Below are positions 48,922 to 60,367 of a DNA stretch of 64,000 nucleotides, in pieces. A program made the translations under genes and the position numbers. The number at the start of each line of letters is the position of its first letter. Position 1 is the stretch's first letter. The notes beneath the pieces are model-generated. The model was not told the origin of the DNA. It was given only the letters and a program-made list of their open reading frames with translations, and ran no database searches. Source of the stretch: Lentilactobacillus curieae (lineage in GTDB: Bacteria > Bacillota > Bacilli > Lactobacillales > Lactobacillaceae); assembly GCF_000785105.2 (NCBI RefSeq), contig NZ_CP018906.1, forward strand, positions 1,426,001 to 1,490,000, written 5' to 3'.

Positions 48922-51234
48922 CTAGTCATAACTAATTGTGTGGTCAATCTTTATTTGATTTGTTTGAAGAGTTTCCTGAGTAATAATGGGGGTAACTTTA
49001 CCTACACTGATCATTGTTAAACTGTGCATTGCCCTTGTGAAAATCGTGTATAGGGTTCCCGTGTAATTATCATTAGGATAGTTCTTTTCAGAAACATCCC
49101 AAGCGATCACTGAATCAAATTCGAGCCCCTTTGCAAGGTAGATGGGGATTACTAACACACCCTTTGGTAGAGTCCGATCAGCATCTTTTAAAAGAGTCGT
49201 GTCAACGTGTGAATGAAGCTTCTCGTATACCTGATTAGCTTCTTCAACATTCTTGACCAGAATTGCTACTGTGCCAAACTCTTGTTGCTGCTTAGTTACA
49301 ACTTTGACGAGTTGGTCGAACGATTCGTTCAAATTATCCGTAATTACCAACTCCGGTAACTCACCGTCTCGTTGAAAGGCCTCAATGTCGTCACCATTAG
49401 GCAGAATTGATTTGGCGAATGTTGTGATGGGGTACGTCGATCTGTATGACTTAAGCAGGCTGATCAATCGTGAGTGGCGGGTTTTAAAGGATGAATTTAA
49501 TCTGTCTAGTAACTGTTTTGGAGTTTCAACTTCTTTAAACAGTGCTTGTTCACTGTCGCCCAATAATGTCCACTTAGTTTGCGGAAATGCATACTTGAGA
49601 TACTTCAACTGGGCGATTGAGTAATCTTGCATCTCATCGATGAACAGGTACTTCATCGTGTTGTTTTGACCACCACCGCACATATAGTCACGAAGGTAAA
49701 GTAATGGGGCGGCATCATCGAGGTCGATTCTATGAAGCTCAATCCTGTTCATAAATTCTTTAATTTGCTCTGCCCATTCACTTTCAGTGGCAGAAGTAAA
49801 AGCACTATATTGGCTGATGAAATCTCGGTATTGTAGATATGGATCCACAAAATTGTTGTTAAAAATTGCATCATACACAGACTGAAGTCGGTTAGTAACG
49901 ATTTGTCTGGCAATGTAGAAACGTTCGGCACTTTCATCTTGGAAATCACCTAATTTCTTACCTTCCAAAAGGTCGTGGTACCGTTCGTTACTCATCTCAT
50001 CAATCTCGTCATTGACCCAATCCGCACTGGTTTCGTCATCAATTCTGCGACGTAGTTGCTTAATCAGCGCATTCTTAGTCTTGGTAAACTTATCTGCTGT
50101 TTTCAACGCAGCAGGAAAACTTGCAAATACTTTGCGAATCTCTGACTTGGTAAAGAATGCTTCACCATTAAAACCGATGTTAGAGAATTCAATTTGTTCG
50201 GGTGTCAGCTGGTCACAATAAGATGTGATTGCATCCATAAAGTTGCCCGCTTCTTTTTCTTGGCGAACCTTGAGCTCTGCATCGCTTCTAGTGTCGTCAA
50301 CTTCGTAGCGTTCAAACAGACTTTGTACTCTTAATCCCTTTAGTCGGTTTGAAATAAATTCAGCAAAGGTTACTTGACGCATGTTTCGTTCTCCCAAACT
50401 AGGAAGAACCTCTGAAATATAATGACTAAACAATCTGTTAGGTGAGAATAAGATTATTTGGTCCGCCTCTAATGTGTCTCTACTATGGTAAAGCAGAAAA
50501 GCAATTCGTTGGAGAATTGCTGATGTTTTTCCGGAGCCTGCTACCCCCTGAACAACTAGTAAATCACTCTTAGTGTCGCGAATGATGTCATTTTGTTCGT
50601 GCTGGATGGTAGCGACAATGTTTTGCATGTACTCATCATTTTGATTTCCAAGTGCACTTTGTAAAAGCTCGTCGCCAACGGTTTCGTTGGTATCAAACAT
50701 GTTGCGAATCTCGCCATCATTGATTTGAAATTGGCGTTTCTTTTTTAGGTTTGCCTTTTGCATTCCCATTGGGGTTTCGTATTCGACATCGCCTAAAGTC
50801 CCGTTGTAGTAAATACTCGAGATTGGTGCTCTCCAGTCATAAACTAAAAACTCCCCAGACTTATCTTGAAATGATGCCGTCCCAATGTAAAGTTTTTCTG
50901 CGTCATCGTCACCTGGCTCGGTAATGTCGATACGACCAAAGTAAGGTGATTTTTTCAACTGCTTGTAAGTTTCCAGTTGAGTTTCCAAAATTGACTCATT
51001 TTCAGTCAATCGGGACACCAAGCCACGTTGCTGTTGAAGTTCAGCACTGGTTTCAATTCGGTCATCAACTTCAAAGTAGTTTACCGAGGTGTTACTCGAA
51101 TAACTTTGTTGGACCCGTTTGGTTTCGTCATGGGCACGGTCATACTCGGCTTGCGTATCGTCAATCTTGTCGGCAAGTTTACTTACCACTTCGTCGACGC
51201 GTTGTTGTTCAATTTTCTTTTCATTAATATCCAA
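48922..51234 (-). CDS. helD: HelD-type superfamily 1 helicase (RNA polymerase recycling factor)
   Basis: The 770-residue protein begins with a long coiled coil (residues 1-95), then GRIDI..., YDWRAPISSIYY near residue 145, Walker A VQGVAGSGKTSAILQRI near residue 227, DEMQDYS near residue 545 and a C-terminal KGLEFDSVI...YTIFTRAMH. This is the HelD layout, a UvrD-like ATPase that removes stalled RNA polymerase from DNA. The start is TTG at 51234, 9 bases after AAAGGA. It is a single-gene unit divergent from trpS. Confidence 0.9.
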   Translation of the reverse strand: MDINEKKIEQQRVDEVVSKLADKIDDTQAEYDRAHDETKRVQQSYSSNTSVNYFEVDDRIETSAELQQQRGLVSRLTENESILETQLETYKQLKKSPYFGRIDITEPGDDDAEKLYIGTASFQDKSGEFLVYDWRAPISSIYYNGTLGDVEYETPMGMQKANLKKKRQFQINDGEIRNMFDTNETVGDELLQSALGNQNDEYMQNIVATIQHEQNDIIRDTKSDLLVVQGVAGSGKTSAILQRIAFLLYHSRDTLEADQIILFSPNRLFSHYISEVLPSLGERNMRQVTFAEFISNRLKGLRVQSLFERYEVDDTRSDAELKVRQEKEAGNFMDAITSYCDQLTPEQIEFSNIGFNGEAFFTKSEIRKVFASFPAALKTADKFTKTKNALIKQLRRRIDDETSADWVNDEIDEMSNERYHDLLEGKKLGDFQDESAERFYIARQIVTNRLQSVYDAIFNNNFVDPYLQYRDFISQYSAFTSATESEWAEQIKEFMNRIELHRIDLDDAAPLLYLRDYMCGGGQNNTMKYLFIDEMQDYSIAQLKYLKYAFPQTKWTLLGDSEQALFKEVETPKQLLDRLNSSFKTRHSRLISLLKSYRSTYPITTFAKSILPNGDDIEAFQRDGELPELVITDNLNESFDQLVKVVTKQQQEFGTVAILVKNVEEANQVYEKLHSHVDTTLLKDADRTLPKGVLVIPIYLAKGLEFDSVIAWDVSEKNYPNDNYTGTLYTIFTRAMHSLTMISVGKVTPIITQETLQTNQIKIDHTISYD

Positions 51235-51320
51235 ATGGGCAAGTCCTTTCCGTAAGTCGAAGTTCTAAATGCTTTGAACATTTTAGTTGCATTTTAACCA
51301 CCTGTCAATTCAAGCATACT

Positions 51321-51349
51321 TTGACATTTTGCAAAATTATAAGTAAAAT
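51321..51349 (+). promoter_or_regulatory. Promoter of the trpS transcript
   Basis: TTGACA at 51321-51326 and TAAAAT at 51344-51349 are 17 bases apart. Confidence 0.85.
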
Positions 51350-51364
51350 AAAAGCGATATTTTA

Positions 51365-51548
51365 GATAAGTAGATAAGTCATTAAAAGAGAGGTTATGTG
51401 CGCTGAAAATAACCACGACAGATCGAAATGGAAAAGTAAACGGGTAACTCCTTATCGTTAATAAGTGGCGGCTATATTAAAGTAGTTCGCAATTTAGGTG
51501 GTACCACGGTCTAACGTCCTATTGAGCAAGTCAATAGGGCGTTTTTTG
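51365..51548 (+). promoter_or_regulatory. T-box riboswitch (tryptophan)
   Basis: The leader has the T-box sequence AATTTAGGTGGTACCACGG at 51491-51509, and a downstream terminator whose arms ACGTCCTATTGA and TCAATAGGGCGT end in six T (51514-51546). A TGG triplet at 51429-51431 lies in the expected specifier region of stem I (GAAATGGAAAAG), matching tryptophan and the trpS gene that follows. Uncharged tRNA-Trp would favour the antiterminator and so raise trpS expression. Confidence 0.93.
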
Positions 51549-51565
51549 AAAGGATGGATATTGGA

Positions 51566-52582
51566 ATGGCAAAGAAAGTTATTTTAACTGGTGATCGCCC
51601 AACCGGAAAGTTACATATCGGGCACTACGTCGGTTCATTGAAGAACCGGGTTGAATTACAAAACTCAGGTGACTACGAAACTTACATTATGATTGCTGAC
51701 ATGCAAGCATTAACTGATAACGCTCGTGACCCAGAGAAGATTAGAAACAGTCTTACTCAAGTAGCGATGGATTATTTGGCAGTGGGAATCGATCCAGAAA
51801 AGTCTACCATTCTTGTTCAATCTCAGATTCCGGCATTGACCGAATTAACTGAACATTATTCTAATTTAGTGACGGTTTCTAGACTGGAAAGAAACCCAAC
51901 TGTAAAAACAGAAATTCGCCAAAAGAAGTTTGGCCAAAGTGTTCCCGTTGGATTCTTCACTTATCCGATTAGTCAAGCGGCTGATATCACTGCATTTAAA
52001 GCTGATACTGTGCCGGTTGGGGATGATCAAGAACCAATGCTTGAACAAACTCGAGAAATTGTGCGTTCATTTAACTCAATTTACAAACAAGATATTTTGG
52101 TTGAGCCACAAGGCTACTTCCCACCAAAGGGAATGGGGAGAATTCCTGGCTTAGACGGAAATGCTAAGATGAGTAAATCATTAGGTAATGCGATTTATAT
52201 TTCTGACGATGCGGATACGGTTAAGCAAAAGGTAATGTCAATGTACACTGACCCTAACCACATTCACATTGAAGATCCTGGTAAGGTTGAGGGCAACGTT
52301 GTCTTTACTTACCTAGATATTTTTGATGAAGATAAACAAAAAGTTCAAGAGTTAAAGGATCAATACAGTCACGGTGGGTTAGGTGACGTTAAAATCAAGC
52401 TTTACCTAAACGAGGTGTTGCAAGCTGTGCTTGACCCAATTAGAGAACGCAGACATGTTTATGAACAAGATATTGCGTCAGTTTATGACATTTTGAAGAA
52501 GGGTAGCGAAAAAGCTAACATTGTCGCTAACCAAACGTTGCAAGAAGTTCGTGATGCAATTGGAATCAATTATTTTAACTAG
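51566..52582 (+). CDS. trpS: Tryptophanyl-tRNA synthetase
   Basis: The 338-residue class I synthetase has the HIGH-type motif [15 protein letters not shown] (residues 9-23) and the KMSKS loop [10 protein letters not shown] near residue 197, together with the PMLEQTREI segment. It charges tRNA-Trp. An in-frame ATG at 51554 overlaps the AAAGGA ribosome site, so the ATG at 51566 is preferred. It is controlled by the T-box upstream and is followed after 15 bases by a Ppx/GppA gene. Confidence 0.97.
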   Translation: MAKKVILTGDRPTGKLHIGHYVGSLKNRVELQNSGDYETYIMIADMQALTDNARDPEKIRNSLTQVAMDYLAVGIDPEKSTILVQSQIPALTELTEHYSNLVTVSRLERNPTVKTEIRQKKFGQSVPVGFFTYPISQAADITAFKADTVPVGDDQEPMLEQTREIVRSFNSIYKQDILVEPQGYFPPKGMGRIPGLDGNAKMSKSLGNAIYISDDADTVKQKVMSMYTDPNHIHIEDPGKVEGNVVFTYLDIFDEDKQKVQELKDQYSHGGLGDVKIKLYLNEVLQAVLDPIRERRHVYEQDIASVYDILKKGSEKANIVANQTLQEVRDAIGINYFN

Positions 52583-52597
52583 TAGAAGGTGTTCACT

Positions 52598-53524
52598 ATG
52601 GAAAACCTTGTAATTCTGGATATTGGTTCTAATTCCGTTAGAATGGCAATTAACCAAATTCAAAATGACGGCTCATACCGTGAAATTAAGCGGGTGAAGA
52701 GCGATAGCCGTCTGTCAGAAGGGATGGGTGCAAAGAAAACCCTTAAAGAAGAAGCAATGAAACGGACGATTGCTTCTTTGGCAGACTTTAAAGATATTTA
52801 TTCTCAATATTCACACGTTAACGTAATTGGAATTGCTACGGCAGCTGTTCGGCAAGCCCAAAATAGTGATGTTTTTTTGTCGCAGGTTAAGCAACGGATA
52901 GGAATAGACGTTAAAGTCCTATCAGGAGACAAAGAAGCATATTATGACTACGTTGGGGTGGTTAACCGCCTGGGAATCAAGAACTGTTTGATTTTAGATA
53001 TTGGTGGTGCTAGTTGTGAATTAGTAGCAGTCAAGCACGGTAAAAATACTAACCTGATTAGTATCCCGATGGGGGCTGTTAACTTGTCTGAACGGTTCCA
53101 TCTAGCTGATCGGGTGTCAGGATCGAATTTGTTTAACGCTCAGTTCAACATTCGTAAGGAATTTTCAAAGGTTGGGTGGTTAAGCCAGTCAAAACGTCAA
53201 CCATTGGTTCTATTAGGTGGGGCCAACCGGACACTGGCGAGAATTAATCGAAAACGCCAAAATATGGTAAGAATTGATGCGATTCATGGGTATCACCTTT
53301 CTTATGAGCAGGTTAACCGTACTTTTTTAAACATGCTTAGGGGAAATATGAAACGCAGACAGCAGATTCCGGGCCTTGAAGCTGACAGAGCGGACATTAT
53401 CGTTGGGGGCCTAATGCCACTAGTAGTTTTGATGGACTACTTAGATACAAAAAAGGTCTACTTTTCTCAAAGCGGGGTTCGGGAAGGAATTATTACCGAA
53501 TATATCGAAAAACATTATAAGTGA
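52598..53524 (+). CDS. Ppx/GppA family phosphatase
   Basis: The 308-residue protein belongs to the ASKHA-fold exopolyphosphatase/pppGpp phosphatase family. It has the P-loop-like ILDIGSNSVRMAI (residues 6-18), GIATAAVRQAQN near residue 90, and the second phosphate loop LILDIGGASCELVAV near residue 133, followed by PMGAVNLSERF. It should hydrolyse polyphosphate or (p)ppGpp; which one cannot be told. AGAAGGTG lies before the ATG at 52598. It may be co-transcribed with trpS. A hairpin terminator follows. Confidence 0.88.
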   Translation: MENLVILDIGSNSVRMAINQIQNDGSYREIKRVKSDSRLSEGMGAKKTLKEEAMKRTIASLADFKDIYSQYSHVNVIGIATAAVRQAQNSDVFLSQVKQRIGIDVKVLSGDKEAYYDYVGVVNRLGIKNCLILDIGGASCELVAVKHGKNTNLISIPMGAVNLSERFHLADRVSGSNLFNAQFNIRKEFSKVGWLSQSKRQPLVLLGGANRTLARINRKRQNMVRIDAIHGYHLSYEQVNRTFLNMLRGNMKRRQQIPGLEADRADIIVGGLMPLVVLMDYLDTKKVYFSQSGVREGIITEYIEKHYK

Positions 53525-53533
53525 GTGTAAGCT

Positions 53534-53567
53534 AAAGCTGGAGCAAGAAAATCTTGACCAGCTTTTT
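53534..53567 (+). terminator. Terminator between ppx-like gene and mvaA
   Basis: AAAGCTGG and CAAGA pair with TCTTG and CCAGCTTT around AAA, followed by TTTGG. It ends 22 bases before the mvaA start. A possible promoter (TTACCG, 17 bases, TATAAG) lies upstream of it, so it may act as an attenuator in the mvaA leader. Confidence 0.75.
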
Positions 53568-53589
53568 GGCGCTATTTGGTGGTGAAAAC

Positions 53590-54861
53590 TTGGACTTAAA
53601 ATATGATCATTTTTATAAACGTGATTACCAAAATCGTAAACTGCTGATTCTTGAGCAATTAAGCCAGGTTGTTCAAGGTGACCAACTCCTATCAGAAAAT
53701 TATGATGACGGGATGGCTGAAGTGATTGAAAATTATTTGACTAACTATCAGATTCCAGAGGGAATTGCGACCAATATAGTGGTCAATGGTACTGAACACT
53801 TGGTTCCAATGGTGACTGAAGAACCCTCAGTGATTGCTGCCTGCAGCAACGGAGCAAAACTATTGGCGACGATGGGTGGAATCAAGGCTGAGGTTCAAAG
53901 TAATTTAGTAGCGGGACAGGTTGTAATTAAGACAAATTCTCAATCAGTAGTCGCACAGTTTGTTAGTAAAAATGAAAGAGAATTACTTCAAGTTGCTAAT
54001 CAAAGTCACCCATCGATTTTGAGCTACGCAACAGGTGCTAAACGGATAAGCGTTAGGGTGTTAGACCCCGAGTATGTATCCGTTGACTTGTTAGTTGATT
54101 CTGGTGAGGCTATGGGAGCTAACATTGTTAACTCAATGCTAGAAGCAGTTAAGGAATATATGCAGGAAAATCTTGATGCAATTGAGCCATTGATGGCAAT
54201 TTTAACCAATGATGGAGAAACCTCCCTGGTTAATGTTAGTGGTAAAGTTTCATTTGCAAGTTTAGAAACAAAAACGATGAGCGGTGATGTGGTTGCTGAA
54301 CGGATTTCCGCAGCTAGTCACATTGCTCAAATTGACCCAGTTAGGGCAGCTACCCACAACAAAGGAATCATGAACGGTGTGGATGCTGCGGCAATCGCGT
54401 TAGGTAATGATTGGCGGGCAATTGAAAGTGCTGCTCATAGCTTTGCTGCAAAACGGGGAAACTACCGTGGCTTATCAAATTGGCAGATTTCAGATGGTAA
54501 CCTAGTTGGTACCATGACAATTCCAATCCCAATTGGCTTTGTCGGCGGCGCTACCAGAGTGTTTAAACTAGCGAAGTTAAACCAAGAGATTGCGCAGGTT
54601 TCAGATAGTGAACAGGAAATGCAATTGATTGCGGCTGTTGGATTGGCTCAGAACTTAGCTGCCCTAAAGGCATTAGTTACCGAAGGGATTCAGCGAGGAC
54701 ATATGAGTTTAGCGGTTAAATCTGCTGTAATAGCCAATGGAGCCACGCCAGGTGAGGTCTCCACAGTAGTTGAGAGGTTGACCACACTTGGTAAGCACGA
54801 TGCTGAAACAATTAAGAAAGTAATTAATGAAATCCGTAAGGAGCGTAATAATAATGGATAA
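53590..54861 (+). CDS. mvaA: Hydroxymethylglutaryl-CoA reductase, class II
   Basis: The 423-residue protein is the mevalonate-forming enzyme (class II). It shows EAMGANIVNSM near residue 180, KTMSGDVVAERI, the HNKGIMNGVDAAAIALGNDWRAIE segment near residue 256 and GFVGGATRVF near residue 330. The frame opens at 53554, but that part is inside a terminator hairpin; GGTGGTG points to the TTG at 53590. It overlaps the next gene by 8 bases, implying coupled translation. Mevalonate is the source of isoprenoids for undecaprenyl phosphate and quinone. Confidence 0.93.
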   Translation: MDLKYDHFYKRDYQNRKLLILEQLSQVVQGDQLLSENYDDGMAEVIENYLTNYQIPEGIATNIVVNGTEHLVPMVTEEPSVIAACSNGAKLLATMGGIKAEVQSNLVAGQVVIKTNSQSVVAQFVSKNERELLQVANQSHPSILSYATGAKRISVRVLDPEYVSVDLLVDSGEAMGANIVNSMLEAVKEYMQENLDAIEPLMAILTNDGETSLVNVSGKVSFASLETKTMSGDVVAERISAASHIAQIDPVRAATHNKGIMNGVDAAAIALGNDWRAIESAAHSFAAKRGNYRGLSNWQISDGNLVGTMTIPIPIGFVGGATRVFKLAKLNQEIAQVSDSEQEMQLIAAVGLAQNLAALKALVTEGIQRGHMSLAVKSAVIANGATPGEVSTVVERLTTLGKHDAETIKKVINEIRKERNNNG

Positions 54862-55825
54862 TAATGTTGATGTAGAGTTAAATGATCAAACTCAAGACTT
54901 GATCAATACAGTAAGTCAGTTTTGGGATGGTGAAGTTACTGTTCAATTCATCGGCAATTTACAGTCAGGATTTGTTCGTCATGATCAAGCCCAGACTGTC
55001 CAAGATGGAAAAAAACTGATGATTCAGGTTTCTGATCTGAGTGCACCGGACTACACAGCTACACATGAATTAATCCATGTGTTAATGACGTTGAGAGGTT
55101 TTCCTCAAGTATTCTTCCCACTTACTACTGGTGATTCAAAGTTAGACGACCAATTAAAAATGATGGGGACGGAAATATTTGATATCGTTTCTCACTTTGT
55201 CGTTGTTAGCGAGCAGAGAAAACATGGATTGATTGATGAAAAAATTGAACAAATGTATTTCGATGGAATATACAAGACAATCAAGCCTGAGCCTAAAGAT
55301 GGCGATGATCAAATGACCTTAAGAGCATTGACATTACTTGATGCCTTAGTATTTTTTGGTGACAAGATTAGTGATCATGAACCTGAGCTAAAGAAAGACT
55401 TTCCAATTTCCTACGCGGCAGCTCAGAATCTGTTTGAGGTAATTACCGCTAAGCCAACTGATTCACCATTTGGCTTGAGAAGAAATGTAATTAAATTGTT
55501 CAAAGCATTTGATGAACAGCTGAAGAAATGGGATTTACCACAACTTCACAACACTGAGTTTACGACATTGACCAGTGTTTTATCTGAACGCCAACTATCA
55601 CTTTCAGTTCGCCAAATCTTTGAAATATTCCACTCAGAACTTAAGGTTGCAGGTACCACACACCGAGCCTACGTTGGCTTCAATCGGGTTGATGACCAAA
55701 ATTCGTTTGTGATTGAGGAGCCAGGTAAACAAGTTGACAGTGCAGAATTCTTCAAAGAGACCTATGATAAAACTGTAAAGGAACTTTTAGAAGAACTAAA
55801 AATGCCATACATTATTCGTGAATAA
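54854..55825 (+). CDS. Uncharacterised HExxH protein (IpaB/EvcA label in lactobacilli)
   Basis: The 323-residue soluble protein has an HELIH motif (residues 71-75) in the setting YTATHELIHVLMTLRGFP, which is the zinc-binding HExxH of metallopeptidases; a third metal ligand is not obvious. I recall similar lactobacillus proteins labelled IpaB/EvcA family, a name with no demonstrated function. There is no signal peptide. Its ATG overlaps the mvaA stop region by 8 bases, so the two proteins are made together, and a sirtuin gene follows after 16 bases. A cytoplasmic peptidase or a metal-binding regulator are both possible. Confidence 0.75.
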   Translation: MDNNVDVELNDQTQDLINTVSQFWDGEVTVQFIGNLQSGFVRHDQAQTVQDGKKLMIQVSDLSAPDYTATHELIHVLMTLRGFPQVFFPLTTGDSKLDDQLKMMGTEIFDIVSHFVVVSEQRKHGLIDEKIEQMYFDGIYKTIKPEPKDGDDQMTLRALTLLDALVFFGDKISDHEPELKKDFPISYAAAQNLFEVITAKPTDSPFGLRRNVIKLFKAFDEQLKKWDLPQLHNTEFTTLTSVLSERQLSLSVRQIFEIFHSELKVAGTTHRAYVGFNRVDDQNSFVIEEPGKQVDSAEFFKETYDKTVKELLEELKMPYIIRE

Positions 55826-55841
55826 TTTTGGGGATGATTAG

Positions 55842-56555
55842 ATGATCGATTCTGCAATACAACAGAAATTTGATAACGCAAAAAAAATTACGTTTTTGAC
55901 TGGCGCGGGGGTTTCCACTCCATCCGGAATTCCGGATTACCGTTCAAAAAATGGCTTATATACAAATGATGCTAGTGACAAACCAGCTGAATATTATTTA
56001 AGTATTGATTGCCTCAAAAATGAGCCAGAGGTTTTCTATGATTTCATGATGAAAAATATGTACTATCCAGATGCAAAGCCAAATGTGATCCATGAGCGGC
56101 AAGCTGAGTTCACCCAGAAGCGCGATGCAATGGTAATTACCCAGAACATCGATGGCCTATATCAAAAAGCTCAGACTAAGAAATTGGTTGAGTTTCACGG
56201 GACATTATTTGATGTTTATTGCCTAAAATGCGGCAAACATGTGGATTATCATGAATACTTACATGATATGCATCATAAAGATTGTGGTGGCATCCTTAGA
56301 CCTAACATCGTGCTCTACGGTGAGGGGCTCGATGGTGAAAATATCAGTCGGAGTGTCGCAGCTATTTCAACGAGTGATTTGATTGTCGTAGTTGGAACTT
56401 CGATGAGGGTGTATCCATTTGCTGGGTTGATTGATTACCGTCCTAATAGTGCAGAGGTAGTTGTGGTCAATCAAGAGGCACTAAACTTAGGTTTTCCAAT
56501 CACAATGGTCCAAGAAGATGCTTCAAAGTTTTTTGAGGATTTGCAAGTTAACTAA
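55842..56555 (+). CDS. Sirtuin (NAD-dependent protein deacylase)
   Basis: The 237-residue protein has the sirtuin motifs TGAGVSTPSGIPDYRS (residues 20-35), TQNIDGLYQKA, catalytic His in EFHGTLF, and VVGTSMRVYPF near the end. It removes acyl groups from lysine using NAD. The zinc site has CLKC and then HKDCGG, so the third of four usual cysteines is His. GGGGATGAT lies before the ATG. It is placed in a run with mvaA, the HExxH protein and a DUF72 protein. Confidence 0.93.
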   Translation: MIDSAIQQKFDNAKKITFLTGAGVSTPSGIPDYRSKNGLYTNDASDKPAEYYLSIDCLKNEPEVFYDFMMKNMYYPDAKPNVIHERQAEFTQKRDAMVITQNIDGLYQKAQTKKLVEFHGTLFDVYCLKCGKHVDYHEYLHDMHHKDCGGILRPNIVLYGEGLDGENISRSVAAISTSDLIVVVGTSMRVYPFAGLIDYRPNSAEVVVVNQEALNLGFPITMVQEDASKFFEDLQVN

Positions 56556-56569
56556 ATGGGGGATTGCAG

Positions 56570-57418
56570 ATGATAAATATTGGGTTGACAACTTTTGCTG
56601 ACCATCCTGATTTATCGGTGAATGGTGGTAAAACAGCTAGACTAAGTGAATACAGTTCTCATTTTCCAATAGTTGAAATGGATACGCCATTTTACGCAAT
56701 CCCAAGACAATCAACTTTAGAACATTGGCAAAACCAAGCTCCAGATAACTTTCAGTTCATACTGAAAGCAAATCAATTGATGACCCAACACGACGTTGCT
56801 AAGGGGGATCCAGTTCCCAACGAAGACCGAATTGAGTCCTTTAAAGAATATCTAAGGGCAATCCAACCACTGGTAAATTCGACGCAATTAAAGACTGTGT
56901 TATTCCAATTTCCACCAACTTTTAAACTTGATGTGGATGCAATTGAATATTTGCGGAGAGTTAGAGAATACATGGGCGGATTATCAGTTTCGGTTGAATT
57001 TAGAGATGATTCTTGGTACGCAAATGAGGTAAGGGATGACGTTAGAAATTACTTTAAAGAACTTGAGTTCACCCTAGTAGCGCCTGATGAACCACACACT
57101 TTAAATGTGGGGGTGCCATTTGAGCCGATTGTGACTAATGAACATTTAATCTTCCTCCGACTGCATGGTAGAAACGTTAAGGGGTGGACTAATCCTACTG
57201 GAAATTGGCGGACTGAACGAACACTTTATAACTACTCAGAAGATGAACTTCAAGAAATCGCCCAATTGGCTAAACAGCTAGATCAACAGACTGAGGAAGT
57301 AATTATTATTTTTAATAATAATGCTGGTCATGATGCTGCAAAAAATGCGTTGAGATTAAAAGAGATTTTGGGAATCGAGTATGATGATCTATCTCCACTA
57401 CAGATGGATTTATTTTGA
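56570..57418 (+). CDS. DUF72 family protein (YecE type)
   Basis: The 282-residue protein has the DUF72 TIM-barrel landmarks FPIVEMDTPFYAIP near residue 32, FILKANQLMTQHD, LFQFPPTF near residue 107, VEFRDDSWY near residue 145 and RLHGRN near residue 200. The biochemical role of the family is not established. GGGGGATT precedes the ATG at 56570, with the in-frame TTG at 56564 as an alternative. It is the last gene of the mvaA run before the metG promoter. Confidence 0.9.
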   Translation: MINIGLTTFADHPDLSVNGGKTARLSEYSSHFPIVEMDTPFYAIPRQSTLEHWQNQAPDNFQFILKANQLMTQHDVAKGDPVPNEDRIESFKEYLRAIQPLVNSTQLKTVLFQFPPTFKLDVDAIEYLRRVREYMGGLSVSVEFRDDSWYANEVRDDVRNYFKELEFTLVAPDEPHTLNVGVPFEPIVTNEHLIFLRLHGRNVKGWTNPTGNWRTERTLYNYSEDELQEIAQLAKQLDQQTEEVIIIFNNNAGHDAAKNALRLKEILGIEYDDLSPLQMDLF

Positions 57419-57444
57419 TTTACATCGCCAACAAGGCGGATATT

Positions 57445-57453
57445 TGCTATACT
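57445..57453 (+). promoter_or_regulatory. Extended -10 promoter of metG
   Basis: TGCTATACT is an extended -10 about 48 bases before the metG start, preceded by a short hairpin CGCC-AACAA-GGCG. Confidence 0.55.
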
Positions 57454-57476
57454 TAATGTTAATTATTAAAAAGTAA

Positions 57477-59528
<2,052 letters not shown>

Positions 59529-59535
59529 ACAAACT

Positions 59536-59567
59536 GCCGCCTTCAGAATCTAGAAAGCGGCTTTTTC
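59536..59567 (+). terminator. Terminator after metG
   Basis: GCCGCCTTC pairs with GAAAGCGGC (one mismatch), followed by TTTTTC. tatD begins 18 bases on, so tatD expression depends on readthrough or a hidden promoter. Confidence 0.8.
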
Positions 59568-59584
59568 AATAATTGAGGGATAAA

Positions 59585-60367
59585 ATGAAAATATTCGATT
59601 CACATACTCATTTAAATGACGATATTTTATATCAAGACGTTGAAGGTTACTTTGCCCATGCTCAAAAGTTGGGAGTTAAAAAAATCGCCAACGTTGGTTC
59701 AAATCAGAAGTTAAACGAGCGTTCATTGGAACTTGCTGACAAATATCCAGATATGTATTCGATTATCGGGTGGCACCCAGAAGATGCCATTTATTTTAAG
59801 GATGAACAAGAAAAATGGCTAGTCAAAAACTTGGAGAACGAAAGGGTGGTTGCAATTGGCGAAATTGGTTTGGATTATTACCAGACCGCTTCTCCACATT
59901 CAGTTCAAAAAGAAGTGTTTAAGCGCCAAGTAGAGATTGCTAAATATTACGGCCTCCCCATTTCGATTCATAATCGGGATGCGTTTGAAGATACGTATGA
60001 AATATTAAAAGCAGTGGGTGTCAGTGATATTTCTGGGGTAATGCACAGTTTTAATGGTGACCCTGAATGGCTAAATAAATTTCTGGATTTGGGAATGTCT
60101 GTATCGTATAGTGGGGTTGCAAGTTTTAAGAAGACCCATGAGGTTCATGATTCGGTTCGTAATACTCCACTAGATAAGATTTTGGTGGAAACCGATGCCC
60201 CATATTTGGCTCCGGAACCATTTAGAGGTAAGCAAAACGAACCTGCATACACGCTCTATACCGTCGAAGCATTAGGAAGGCTGTTAGACACTGATCCAGA
60301 TGTTGTGGCAGCTCACACCTATGAAAATACATTGAAATTATTTGGAATAAGTGAAGCCAATGACTAA
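59585..60367 (+). CDS. TatD family metal-dependent hydrolase/DNase
   Basis: The 260-residue protein has the metal-binding SHTHL at residues 6-10, GEIGLDYY near residue 94, HNRDAFEDT, MHSFNGD near residue 154 and ETDAPYLAPEPFRGKQNEP near residue 203. The family cleaves DNA ends and may assist DNA repair or RNA processing. GAGGG lies 5 bases before the ATG at 59585. Its stop overlaps the start of the RNase M5 gene, a usual pairing in Firmicutes. Confidence 0.94.
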   Translation: MKIFDSHTHLNDDILYQDVEGYFAHAQKLGVKKIANVGSNQKLNERSLELADKYPDMYSIIGWHPEDAIYFKDEQEKWLVKNLENERVVAIGEIGLDYYQTASPHSVQKEVFKRQVEIAKYYGLPISIHNRDAFEDTYEILKAVGVSDISGVMHSFNGDPEWLNKFLDLGMSVSYSGVASFKKTHEVHDSVRNTPLDKILVETDAPYLAPEPFRGKQNEPAYTLYTVEALGRLLDTDPDVVAAHTYENTLKLFGISEAND

